Shown here piece by piece: positions 1-6,142 of a DNA stretch of 7,597 bases. The notes beneath the pieces were generated by a model that had not been told where the DNA came from, did no database searches, and was given only the letters and a program-made list of their open reading frames with translations. Made by a program: the position numbers and the translations under genes. How positions within the stretch are numbered: the stretch's first letter is position 1; the number at the start of each line of letters is the position of its first letter. Source of the DNA: Candidatus Heimdallarchaeota archaeon AB_125 (lineage in GTDB: Archaea > Asgardarchaeota > Heimdallarchaeia > Heimdallarchaeales > Heimdallarchaeaceae); the NCBI GenBank assembly GCA_001940755.1, contig MEHH01000129.1:1-7597 (forward strand). Reading direction: 5' to 3'.

Positions 1-1
1 C

Positions 2-1180
2 TGTGAAAACATATCCAAAAAGCTTAGAAAGAAAGGTGTGTTATCAACATTCTACCATGCCGGTTTAACTTACCGTCAAAGAAAGATTGTTGAGAGAGGT
101 TTTGAAAAAGGTAAATTTACAACAGTTGTAACAACCATAGCCTTAGGAGCAGGAGTAGATTTTCCAGCATCAACAGTTATATTTGAAAATTTAGCTATGG
201 GAATTGAATGGTTATCAGTTGCAGAATTTCATCAAATGCTAGGTAGAGCTGGAAGATTAGGTTATCACGATAAGGGAAAAGTCTATCTTCTGGTTGAACC
301 TGGAAGGAAGATATTCGCAGGACAAAAAGAAACTGAAGAACAAATAGCTTTTGACCTTCTAACTAAACCTATTGAAGACGTTGATCCAGTTTTAGATGTT
401 ATTGAAGAAGAGGAAGAAATTTTAGCCACAATAGTTGCTTTCCAAAAAGTTAGTATTGCAGACGATAAAATGATTTTCGCAAATATAATTGGCAGGGTAA
501 GTCCTCTTCCTGATAATATGAGAGCACTTCGAAAGATGAGGATGATTGAAGTTGAAGATAAGGTGATTTTTCCGACAAAGCTTGGAAAAGCTATAGCATT
601 ATCATTCCTATCACCGGCATATGCTATTCGATTGGTTCAAGAGATTGAGAGGAAAAGAAATAGAGATTTTGAAGAAGATTTTGCGCTTACAATGGCAATT
701 AAAATTCAGCCTTTCAAATCTGCTCATTTAGCTCCAAGAGTACATGGAGATATAGTACGAACATTGAAAACGAATGTTTCAACAAACATATTCTCTGGTG
801 CAATATTAGATCTTTATTCTGGTCATGGATGGGGAAGAAGGAGTCCAACAAAAATGATAATTGACACATTTGCAATCTGGACTAAAGAGTTTTTTACATG
901 CAAATGTGCAGATAGACCCTTTTGTAATTGCGGTGAGATTAGTCTTTCAAAAAAACTAGTTGAATTAAGAAAACTTGGATATTCACCTATCCGCATTACT
1001 AGTGAATTTAGTAAAAAATATAACATTCAGATATACCCTGGAGATCTATATTCATGGTTAGATGCGTTAGTTCATAATTTGAATGCAATAGAACGTATAG
1101 CAAAAGTACTAAATGAAATTGAATTACAAAAAAGTGCCAAAAACTTCACTAAGGATATTGAAAAACCAAAGGTACAGTAA
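2..1180 (+). CDS. Ski2/Hel308-like SF2 helicase, C-terminal part (5' truncated by window edge)
   Basis: The reading frame is open from base 2, so the gene begins outside the window; the GTG at 38 is internal, because the helicase fold already runs through it. Visible helicase C-domain motifs are FYHAGL with YRQRKIVERGF just after it (motif IV region), TTIALGAGVDFPAS (motif V, about bases 131-172) and QMLGRAGRLG (motif VI, about 233-262). The order and spacing are typical of Ski2/Hel308-type ATP-dependent helicases that unwind RNA or branched DNA. After the motor comes an acidic linker (EEEEE near 405-420), then a helical region, then a cysteine cluster C-x-C-x5-C-x-C (Cys codons at 899, 905, 923, 929) that could bind zinc. 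I believe this tail matches the DUF5814-type extension of archaeal helicases, but that is from memory. The ATPase motifs I and II lie upstream and cannot be checked. DNA versus RNA as substrate cannot be decided. Confidence 0.88.
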   Translation, partial: CENISKKLRKKGVLSTFYHAGLTYRQRKIVERGFEKGKFTTVVTTIALGAGVDFPASTVIFENLAMGIEWLSVAEFHQMLGRAGRLGYHDKGKVYLLVEPGRKIFAGQKETEEQIAFDLLTKPIEDVDPVLDVIEEEEEILATIVAFQKVSIADDKMIFANIIGRVSPLPDNMRALRKMRMIEVEDKVIFPTKLGKAIALSFLSPAYAIRLVQEIERKRNRDFEEDFALTMAIKIQPFKSAHLAPRVHGDIVRTLKTNVSTNIFSGAILDLYSGHGWGRRSPTKMIIDTFAIWTKEFFTCKCADRPFCNCGEISLSKKLVELRKLGYSPIRITSEFSKKYNIQIYPGDLYSWLDALVHNLNAIERIAKVLNEIELQKSAKNFTKDIEKPKVQ

Positions 1181-1201
1181 TTTCTGTCTATGCGTCAAAT
1201 T

Positions 1202-1228
1202 TATGAATACCTAAACTTGTTATTCATA
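1202..1228. repeat. Inverted repeat before the TPR membrane gene
   Basis: TATGAATA (1202-1209) and TATTCATA (1221-1228) are perfect 8-bp inverted arms with an 11-nt spacer. The arm centres are 19 bp apart, about two helical turns, which would suit a dimeric regulator. The right arm lies where a TATA box would sit (about 24 nt before the ATG at 1249), so binding there could block initiation. A hairpin closing the helicase transcript is the alternative, but there is no T tract after it. AT-rich arms make chance occurrence possible. Confidence 0.4.
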
Positions 1229-1248
1229 TCTAAAGGTTAGTGCGATAA

Positions 1249-2313
1249 ATGTTTGAACAAGATAAAGAAATGTCTCTTTCTCCTGAAGATCTAATTATGA
1301 CCATATTATGTTTAGTAGTTTTAATTCTGGCATTCTCTGATATTCGAACAGGTGATACTGTAGCATTTGCTTCCTTTCCAGCTGTGGGAATTTTATTTGT
1401 AAGTTGGGGAATTGTAAGATTTCGACGGAGACCTCTACCAAAACAAGTTCATTTCAAAAGGATGATATATTTATCTTCTATCAAGGTTTTAAGAAATTTT
1501 CATCTAATTTCAGCGGGTTTTAGCTATTTTTACATCCTGTTTAGATATCATAATTATCAACATGAAGATTTTCTTATTTCACTGATCTTTAATTTTGTTG
1601 GAGTATTTGTTATCTCCCTTCTTGAAATAGCAGGTCATGTTCTAGTAGCAGATAACATTGAAGTTATGATCAAACTAGATGATGAGGATGAAAAATTGTT
1701 CCGAAAGAAGAGATTCAATTTACTTTTTGGGACTAGATTTTACATCCTGATTTCGATATTCTCTGTAATCAGTTTGGGTATTACTTATTTCTCTGTAACC
1801 TCCTTAGTCACCTCAAAGGACATATTTCTTAATGTTATGCAATTAGTATATCTGATTCTAGCTATAGGATTGTATTTGTTTGTTTTCTACAAAACAATGA
1901 GATTCGATAAGATCACAGATCCCAGTCTACTGTTACAAGCCGTTGATTACTATGAATCTGCAGATCTTATTGATGAAAGTTTTAGTCTAATAGAAGAGTA
2001 CTTAGAGAGTAATCCTGAGAATATAGCAATATTATCGAAATTAGCTATTTTGCATACTAAAAAAGGTAATTATGATGAAACATTGAGATATGCAGGCAAA
2101 GTATTAGCTGAAATAGAAGAAAAGAATTTTGATGCACCTCATATGTCTGCAAGAGCTCATATGCTTAGAGCTGTATGTTTGAATGCAAAGGAGAAATACG
2201 AAGATGCTTACAAAGAAGTTACTCAATCTTTGAAATATACTCCTGAGAACAACGTAGCAAGAAAGCTGAGAAGAGACTTAAGAAAAAGACTTAAGCAGAA
2301 GGATAATGATTAG
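1249..2313 (+). CDS. Polytopic membrane protein with C-terminal TPR domain
   Basis: This 354-residue protein has about six hydrophobic segments, at residues 15-30, 38-56, 84-99, 108-130, roughly 161-185 and 194-214. The RFRRRP stretch after segment 2 and KTMRFDK after segment 6 are positive, placing both ends in the cytosol. From about residue 225 the chain is soluble and helical with TPR-like repeats: SADLIDESFSLIEEYLESNP, then ILSKLAILHTKKGNYDETLRY, then a third around AVCLNAKEKYEDAYKEVTQS, ending in a basic tail. TPRs bind protein partners, so the simplest reading is a membrane-anchored scaffold; no catalytic motif is visible. The ATG at 1249 is preceded by AGGTTAG, only a weak ribosome binding site; an in-frame ATG at 1270 would lose seven polar residues and is possible. 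It starts 68 nt after the helicase gene. I do not recognise a named family for the membrane part. Confidence 0.85.
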   Translation: MFEQDKEMSLSPEDLIMTILCLVVLILAFSDIRTGDTVAFASFPAVGILFVSWGIVRFRRRPLPKQVHFKRMIYLSSIKVLRNFHLISAGFSYFYILFRYHNYQHEDFLISLIFNFVGVFVISLLEIAGHVLVADNIEVMIKLDDEDEKLFRKKRFNLLFGTRFYILISIFSVISLGITYFSVTSLVTSKDIFLNVMQLVYLILAIGLYLFVFYKTMRFDKITDPSLLLQAVDYYESADLIDESFSLIEEYLESNPENIAILSKLAILHTKKGNYDETLRYAGKVLAEIEEKNFDAPHMSARAHMLRAVCLNAKEKYEDAYKEVTQSLKYTPENNVARKLRRDLRKRLKQKDND

Positions 2314-2331
2314 TTGTGCTTGTTTCAACTA
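2311..2331 (+). repeat. Small stem-loop at the stop codon of the TPR gene
   Basis: TAGTTG (2311-2316, including the TAG stop) is the exact reverse complement of CAACTA (2326-2331), with a 9-nt loop. It could be a 3'-end hairpin of the membrane-protein transcript. No T-run follows directly; the nearest T-rich stretch (2347-2356) belongs to the next promoter. A 6-bp stem is weak evidence. Confidence 0.25.
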
Positions 2332-2341
2332 CCACAAGATG

Positions 2342-2350
2342 TTTATATTA
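2342..2350 (+). promoter_or_regulatory. TATA box for the GIFT-like/longin-like operon
   Basis: TTTATATTA is a good archaeal TATA element. Its centre is about 26 nt before the ATG at 2372, so transcription should begin at or next to the start codon. No Shine-Dalgarno-like sequence precedes that ATG, which fits a leaderless mRNA. A second TATA-like string (TATATAAG, near 2359) is too close to the ATG to serve it. Confidence 0.55.
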
Positions 2351-2371
2351 TTTTTAGGTATATAAGACAAG

Positions 2372-3250
2372 ATGAGACTTTGTTCAATAGATTATTCACT
2401 TAATGAAGAAATTCATCCAAAAGTGATTATGAATTCTATTGATCCTGAAAAAGCTAATGTCAAATTCAATATAGTCAAGAAAAGGAGTTCTGGTTTAGAT
2501 AGAAATACTCTAGAGAAATCTCATATTCTATTCATCAGCCTTCCTCGTAAGAAATTAACTCAAGAACAATACATTGAACTGATTTCTTATATCGATATAG
2601 GAGGGTGTTTAATTCTTACTTTACCATCACCTCCTTGGACAGATCTAGGAAGATTTTTTGAAGAATTCAGAAAGGAAATTGGTATTTCTTTTCAATCCAA
2701 TTTTGTTTACGGACTACCTAATATACCTATGAATGTTCGTTTGATTGGATCCAAATTGACTATTACTAAAGCACATGTTATCAACTCAAACATGAATGAA
2801 GATTTCATGAAAGAAACAGGGATTAAAAGATACATTCCTATTGCATTAATGGATGATCAACCTGTAGTTTTAGCAGCTCTAAAGAGAAGAGGAAGATTCA
2901 TAGTTTTTAGCACCCCAGAGATATACACTAAGCAGAATTCAGATTTCTTAAGCAGATTGATTCTTTTATCAGCTGGTAAAAAAGAATATCTATTATCAAA
3001 AACAGTGCAAAAAAATCAGATAGGTGATTCTAATTTTTCATTACTTCTACAACATGCTTGTTTGGATAGTTATTTATTATCCCTTTATCATTATGATTTT
3101 GTCTTTCATCAAGAAACAATCAATATTGCAGAAGAAGTAGATTTACCTCAAAGAATCCATTCAATAATAACTAGACAGAAAGTATTAAGTGAAAGACCTA
3201 ATATTGAACAAATTCTAGAATCAATAGAACATTTCAGAAATGGAAGTTGA
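2372..3250 (+). CDS. GIFT-like (IFT52/GldG-type) domain protein
   Basis: This 292-residue protein has no signal peptide or membrane segment. Residues about 51-84 read HILFISLPRKKLTQEQYIEL followed by ISYIDIGGCLILTL: a hydrophobic strand, a LPRKKLT turn, a helix, then a GG-containing strand. This resembles the GIFT/DUF4350 fold (IFT52 in eukaryotes, GldG in bacteria), where the pattern is a strand, P-R-x-x-F/L-T, a helix, then Y-x-x-x-GG and a strand. A later GRFIVFS (residues 174-180) matches the strand that family has as GR-hydrophobic-GS. The fold is related to class I glutamine amidotransferases, but I see no Cys-His-Glu triad, so it is probably non-catalytic. The last 90 residues are helical and unassigned. 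Its stop codon overlaps the next gene's start, so the two are likely co-translated. The GIFT call is pattern recognition only; the gene itself is secure. Confidence 0.6.
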   Translation: MRLCSIDYSLNEEIHPKVIMNSIDPEKANVKFNIVKKRSSGLDRNTLEKSHILFISLPRKKLTQEQYIELISYIDIGGCLILTLPSPPWTDLGRFFEEFRKEIGISFQSNFVYGLPNIPMNVRLIGSKLTITKAHVINSNMNEDFMKETGIKRYIPIALMDDQPVVLAALKRRGRFIVFSTPEIYTKQNSDFLSRLILLSAGKKEYLLSKTVQKNQIGDSNFSLLLQHACLDSYLLSLYHYDFVFHQETINIAEEVDLPQRIHSIITRQKVLSERPNIEQILESIEHFRNGS

Positions 3251-4320
3251 AGAATGTGTTAATAAAAAGAATCTTAATCATCACTGAACATGGTGTGCCT
3301 ATTTTTGACTATGAAAAATATGGCAGAGATGATGAGGTTCTAGTTGGAGGTTTATTGACAGCTATTTTAAAATTCGTTGAAGAAACAGAAAAAGAAAAAT
3401 TATCAAGACTTCTTCTTGAAGAAAGCCAGTTTCTCGTAATGTCTAGAGAATCACTGATTTTTATTTTCCAGATTTCTGATGAAATGCCAGGTGAGTATGC
3501 AGAATACGTAAGTAATTGCATTTTTGAGAGGTTTATGCAGAGATATGCAGACCAGATTAAAGAATTCCATGGTAATGTTAGTACCTTTCATGACTTTCAA
3601 GAGGGATGTAAAGAAATCCTGCTTGAATGTGGTGCTGATTTAGCAAATGTCTTAATCAATGAAGAAGAAAGTCAAAATCTTAGAGCTTGGTGTTTATTGT
3701 CTATGGACTATGAGCCACTTATTGTAATGGCCAATGCTCCAAAATATAATGTAGATGGTTTCACAATCTTCCAAGTTTTAGGTAAAAGCGTTAGAAAGGT
3801 TTCTTCTAAGCTAGGTGATCACTCTAAAGGTACATGTTTTCATATAACGCATAATGGAAACACAATACAACCTATTATTCTCCCCCAAGCTATTCTTGTA
3901 ACTGAATCGCTTGTAGAAGATCTGAAAGCAAAGGGAATAAAACAGTTTAAAACAAAAACAGCTCAACAACTAATTAGTACTTTTTCAAAATTTTACAAAC
4001 CAGATTCAATTGATGTGTATAATAGGAGTATGGTCTCTACAACAACTCAAAATAAGATGGATGATGACCAAGAAGTAATATTAGATTTATTCAAAGCAGC
4101 TGAAAAAGGATTTCAATATTTATTTGATTCTCCAACACACGTCCAAATATTGAGTTTTGAAAAGCAAAGTTACATTTATGTTAAATTAATAAATAGAACC
4201 ATTATTATGAAGTTCAACAGAAATGTTTCTACCTCAAAAATTATTGAAAATACTAAGAAAGTTTTTGAGGAAATAACCACTACTAAGGTCGATACCCCTG
4301 CAGCAATGCTAGAAAAGTAG
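3247..4320 (+). CDS. Longin/roadblock-like domain protein
   Basis: This protein is 357 residues from TTG at 3247, which overlaps the preceding TGA by three bases (TTGA). GTG at 3256 is an alternative start losing three residues, with purine-rich GGAAG about 9 nt before it. Residues about 8-125 fit a longin-like domain: strand RILIIT, turn HGVPIFDY, an amphipathic helix VLVGGLLTAILKFVEE, strands around QFLVMSRESLIFIFQI, a long helix AEYVSNCIFERFMQRYADQI, then FHDFQEGCKEIL. The G-[VI]-P-[IL]-F and L-x-x-A-I-x-x-F pattern is typical of Asgard longins, relatives of eukaryotic trafficking-complex subunits and small-GTPase regulators. Residues about 160-250 are unassigned. A second alpha/beta module near 270-340 (GFQYLFDSPTHVQILSF, then YIYVKLINRTIIMKF) could be another longin or roadblock fold. 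It is soluble and co-transcribed with the GIFT-like gene. Its 3' end overlaps the opposing CitG-type gene by 38 bp. Partner and function are unknown. Confidence 0.65.
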   Translation: MKNVLIKRILIITEHGVPIFDYEKYGRDDEVLVGGLLTAILKFVEETEKEKLSRLLLEESQFLVMSRESLIFIFQISDEMPGEYAEYVSNCIFERFMQRYADQIKEFHGNVSTFHDFQEGCKEILLECGADLANVLINEEESQNLRAWCLLSMDYEPLIVMANAPKYNVDGFTIFQVLGKSVRKVSSKLGDHSKGTCFHITHNGNTIQPIILPQAILVTESLVEDLKAKGIKQFKTKTAQQLISTFSKFYKPDSIDVYNRSMVSTTTQNKMDDDQEVILDLFKAAEKGFQYLFDSPTHVQILSFEKQSYIYVKLINRTIIMKFNRNVSTSKIIENTKKVFEEITTTKVDTPAAMLEK

Positions 4321-5287
4321 TTGTAGCAGTTATATCTGCAGTAGTTCCTGGATTTATTTGTGTTTCTTGAGATGTACGAAGATATTTATCTAGTTCCTTA
4401 ATTTTTGTCAGACCATCTTCAGTAAAAACACCACCAGCTTGGACAACTTTCTTAGCAGTTTTGTTTACATGAGATGCTATCTCATTTCCAAATCTTTTAG
4501 CTATGTGAGTATCTTTCTTTTCTGATAACAAAGTGATATAAGTCTGAGTAATTGCATTAATGAAATTTTGATTTTCTTCGTAAGCTCTTAGAAATGTTGT
4601 ATATCCACATTTCAAGGTAATTTGGTATTTGTGAGCTAGTTCATGAAAAATGAGATCTCTATTTTTATAGAAATTTGTATATTCATGAAGATTTGTTCTT
4701 TCATGTTTATGGATTTCAAGAAATGAAGTGAAATCATCTTCCTCTTTATCTGAGGGTAGTAGATTATCAGAAACAGATTTATTTAGAGCTTGAGTTAGAT
4801 AAATACAATCTTCAGTTGTAGAATTTTTAAGGAATTGATCTGCGATATAAACTACATTATCAAGATTCAATCGAGTATTAGTTTTCATTCCTTCGTGTGC
4901 AAAACTATGAGCTGCCCCAAGTGTTATTGGTGCAAACATAATCAATGTACCTAGAATAGTATTTCCAGAATCTGTATACCAAGTTAATGACCTTTCTAGA
5001 GCTCTTTCTATGAAGAATCCAATTTCAGCATCTTCATACCACAAATGATTTTCTGCTACTAATATTCCTCTTTTAGATAATCCAAAAACTGGTGTAAATA
5101 AACTACTTCCCCCTGCCAAAAAATGTTCAGTTTTTGTATCTACAAATTCATTTCTGAAAGAAGCTCCTCCAGGTTTTGTATCAGTTGCATATAAGAGATT
5201 ATGAGCCAGAACTGCGCATTGCGAAATGTATAACTGTACATCAAGTACCTTTCCTTTAACATCATTAGAGAATTTCGAGAAAGGCAT
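4283..5287 (-). CDS. CitG/MdcB-family protein (triphosphoribosyl-dephospho-CoA synthase homologue)
   Basis: This 334-residue protein matches the CitG/MdcB family, whose bacterial members transfer a ribosyl triphosphate onto dephospho-CoA to make the citrate or malonate lyase prosthetic-group precursor. Visible motifs are TKPGGASF (residues 37-44, family KPGN), an acidic DTKTEHFLAGG (50-60), SGNTILGTLIMFAPITLGAA (107-126, family NT-x-LG then a hydrophobic AP run) and LLSEKKDTHIAKRFG with Asp259. The length is slightly above the usual 280-300. KPGG replaces the more common KPGN. No citrate or malonate lyase or acyl-carrier gene is nearby, so the archaeal role is probably different and the CoA-type reaction is only inferred. 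The ATG at 5287 is the first good start, with no Shine-Dalgarno site, and lies inside a 38-nt dyad. The 3' end runs 38 bp into the convergent longin gene. Confidence 0.75.
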   Translation of the reverse strand: MPFSKFSNDVKGKVLDVQLYISQCAVLAHNLLYATDTKPGGASFRNEFVDTKTEHFLAGGSSLFTPVFGLSKRGILVAENHLWYEDAEIGFFIERALERSLTWYTDSGNTILGTLIMFAPITLGAAHSFAHEGMKTNTRLNLDNVVYIADQFLKNSTTEDCIYLTQALNKSVSDNLLPSDKEEDDFTSFLEIHKHERTNLHEYTNFYKNRDLIFHELAHKYQITLKCGYTTFLRAYEENQNFINAITQTYITLLSEKKDTHIAKRFGNEIASHVNKTAKKVVQAGGVFTEDGLTKIKELDKYLRTSQETQINPGTTADITATTTFLALLQGYRP

Positions 5288-5321
5288 TCAAGAAAATAAA
5301 CTGTTATTCTATTTTGAATGC
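5284..5321 (-). promoter_or_regulatory. 38-nt dyad enclosing the CitG-type start codon
   Basis: GCATTCAA (5284-5291) and TTGAATGC (5314-5321) are perfect 8-bp inverted arms. Between them AATAA (5295-5299) and TTATT (5304-5308) pair around a 4-nt loop. In minus-strand RNA the inner stem extends to 7 bp through one G-U and one A-U pair. The arm nearest the gene contains the ATG, so an RNA hairpin would bury the start codon. If the mRNA is leaderless, the dyad would instead cover the region from about -34 to +4 and act as an operator. Which applies depends on the transcription start. Confidence 0.45.
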
Positions 5322-5499
5322 ATCGGTGTTTGAGAAAGTCCCCAAACTTACTTCATGAATACTTTGTATGATATCATGTCGGACTAACGTTAAGTTTAAT
5401 TAGGTTTGTGTGCTACTGTTATTGTAATGTTTCCGAAAGGGAATCGTTCAATTTTTGTTTGTAGATTTTCAATAGATGTAGTATTATCTATAGTGACAT
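5322..5499. other. Divergent intergenic region with palindrome and small hairpins
   Basis: I see no convincing gene here. Structure present: GTTTG (5328-5332) pairing with CAAAC (5343-5347) around a 10-nt loop; a perfect palindrome ATGATATCAT (5368-5377); and TTTCC-GAAA-GGGAA (5430-5443), a 5-bp stem including one U-G pair and closed by a GAAA (GNRA) tetraloop. A short T-run (5452-5456) follows the last. It must contain promoters for the flanking divergent genes, but no TATA box stands out; AGTTTAATT near 5393 is the best candidate for the rightward gene. A small structured RNA is possible but unproven. Confidence 0.35.
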
Positions 5500-5506
5500 A
5501 GGTGAT
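5500..5506 (+). promoter_or_regulatory. Shine-Dalgarno site deciding a GTG start
   Basis: AGGTGAT is a canonical archaeal ribosome binding site, five nt before the GTG at 5512. It decides that start, since no ATG is available near the beginning of the frame. It also implies a leadered transcript, unlike the leaderless arrangement suggested for other genes here. Confidence 0.75.
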
Positions 5507-5511
5507 TAAAA

Positions 5512-6081
5512 GTGAATAAAAATCTAAGAAAAACTGATACACTTGCACACTCAACAGGTTCTTTTATCAACAGTTTAAAAGATGTTAATAATACCTGGGA
5601 TGAAAAAACACAAGAGATTATCTCTTTAGGCCCTGATGTTATTAGGGATGTTAACGAAGTTATTTCTTCTAAAGGTAAGGAAATTACGAAGAAAGATGAA
5701 ATTATCACGAACCTTTCAGCATTAGGAAACCTTTACAATGAACTAGAACAAGTAAATGCTGAAAGAGTGGATTTAATGATTGAAATTGAAGGTTTAGACT
5801 TTCCAATCAAAACACCAAAAAAATTACTCAATTTATGTAAAAGAGAAACTGATACCAACAAATTGTTAAAAAATATTACTCACAATCTTAGCAAAACTAT
5901 GACTTTCATAGATCAAAGTATATCTGATATAGGATTGTTGATAACTTCCTCAAAATCATTTGAATCCGCATTTACGGAATATGGAGAGATCATAGATATT
6001 AGTAGATTTCTTACTGCTAATCTTGAAAAAGAGCTAGACAAAGAATTCAAAAAAGCACTCAAATATGGAGATATAGTTTAA
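5512..6081 (+). CDS. Hypothetical all-helical, coiled-coil-like protein
   Basis: This 189-residue protein is highly charged, with no membrane segment, signal peptide, cysteine pair or nucleotide-binding motif. Almost the whole length looks helical. Heptad-like stretches occur around NLSALGNLYNELEQVNAERV (residues about 64-83) and near the C-terminus (LTANLEKELDKEFKKAL). A break with prolines (LDFPIKTPKK, about 95-104) suggests two helical bundles joined by a turn. The GTG start at 5512 is backed by the AGGTGAT site. It is followed directly by a T8 tract, so it is probably a single-gene transcript, divergent from the CitG-type gene. I do not recognise a family; a small scaffold or coiled-coil adaptor is only a guess from composition. 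The sustained charge pattern, clear ribosome site and terminator argue that the gene is real. Confidence 0.72.
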   Translation: MNKNLRKTDTLAHSTGSFINSLKDVNNTWDEKTQEIISLGPDVIRDVNEVISSKGKEITKKDEIITNLSALGNLYNELEQVNAERVDLMIEIEGLDFPIKTPKKLLNLCKRETDTNKLLKNITHNLSKTMTFIDQSISDIGLLITSSKSFESAFTEYGEIIDISRFLTANLEKELDKEFKKALKYGDIV

Positions 6082-6088
6082 TTATCTC

Positions 6089-6096
6089 TTTTTTTT
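6089..6096 (+). terminator. T8 tract terminator
   Basis: Eight consecutive T residues begin seven nt after the stop codon of the helical protein, with no stem-loop before them. A U-tract alone is enough for intrinsic termination by archaeal RNA polymerase, so this likely ends that transcript and separates it from the nnr gene. Confidence 0.6.
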
Positions 6097-6106
6097 CCTT
6101 AATTTG

Positions 6107-6119
6107 AAAAAGGTTATTA
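6107..6119 (+). promoter_or_regulatory. Possible BRE/TATA for nnr
   Basis: A purine-rich AAAAAGG (BRE-like) is followed by TTATTA (6114-6119), whose centre is about 26 nt before the ATG at 6143. No ribosome binding site precedes that ATG, so a leaderless transcript would fit. The match to a TATA box is weak. Confidence 0.3.
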
Positions 6120-6142
6120 GATGACACGTTTAATTTTATCTA

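Noticed and set aside
38..40. GTG at 38 as the true start of the helicase gene
   Set aside because: The frame is open further upstream and the protein would begin in the middle of a helicase domain, so the gene is cut by the window edge.
823..1026. Minus-strand open frame of 67 codons
   Set aside because: It lies wholly inside the helicase coding region and is a shadow frame with no upstream signals.
3309..3521. Minus-strand open frame of 70 codons
   Set aside because: It is antisense to the conserved longin-like domain, with low-complexity serine-rich content and no start signals.
5331..5345. GAGAAAGTCCCC resembles the GAGGAAAGTCC signature of RNase P RNA
   Set aside because: The matching 3' conserved region is not found within the space available, and the intergenic region is too short for a standard RNase P RNA.
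5484..5708. Minus-strand open frame of 74 codons
   Set aside because: It is antisense to the helical protein and its ribosome binding site; the plus strand has the better signals.
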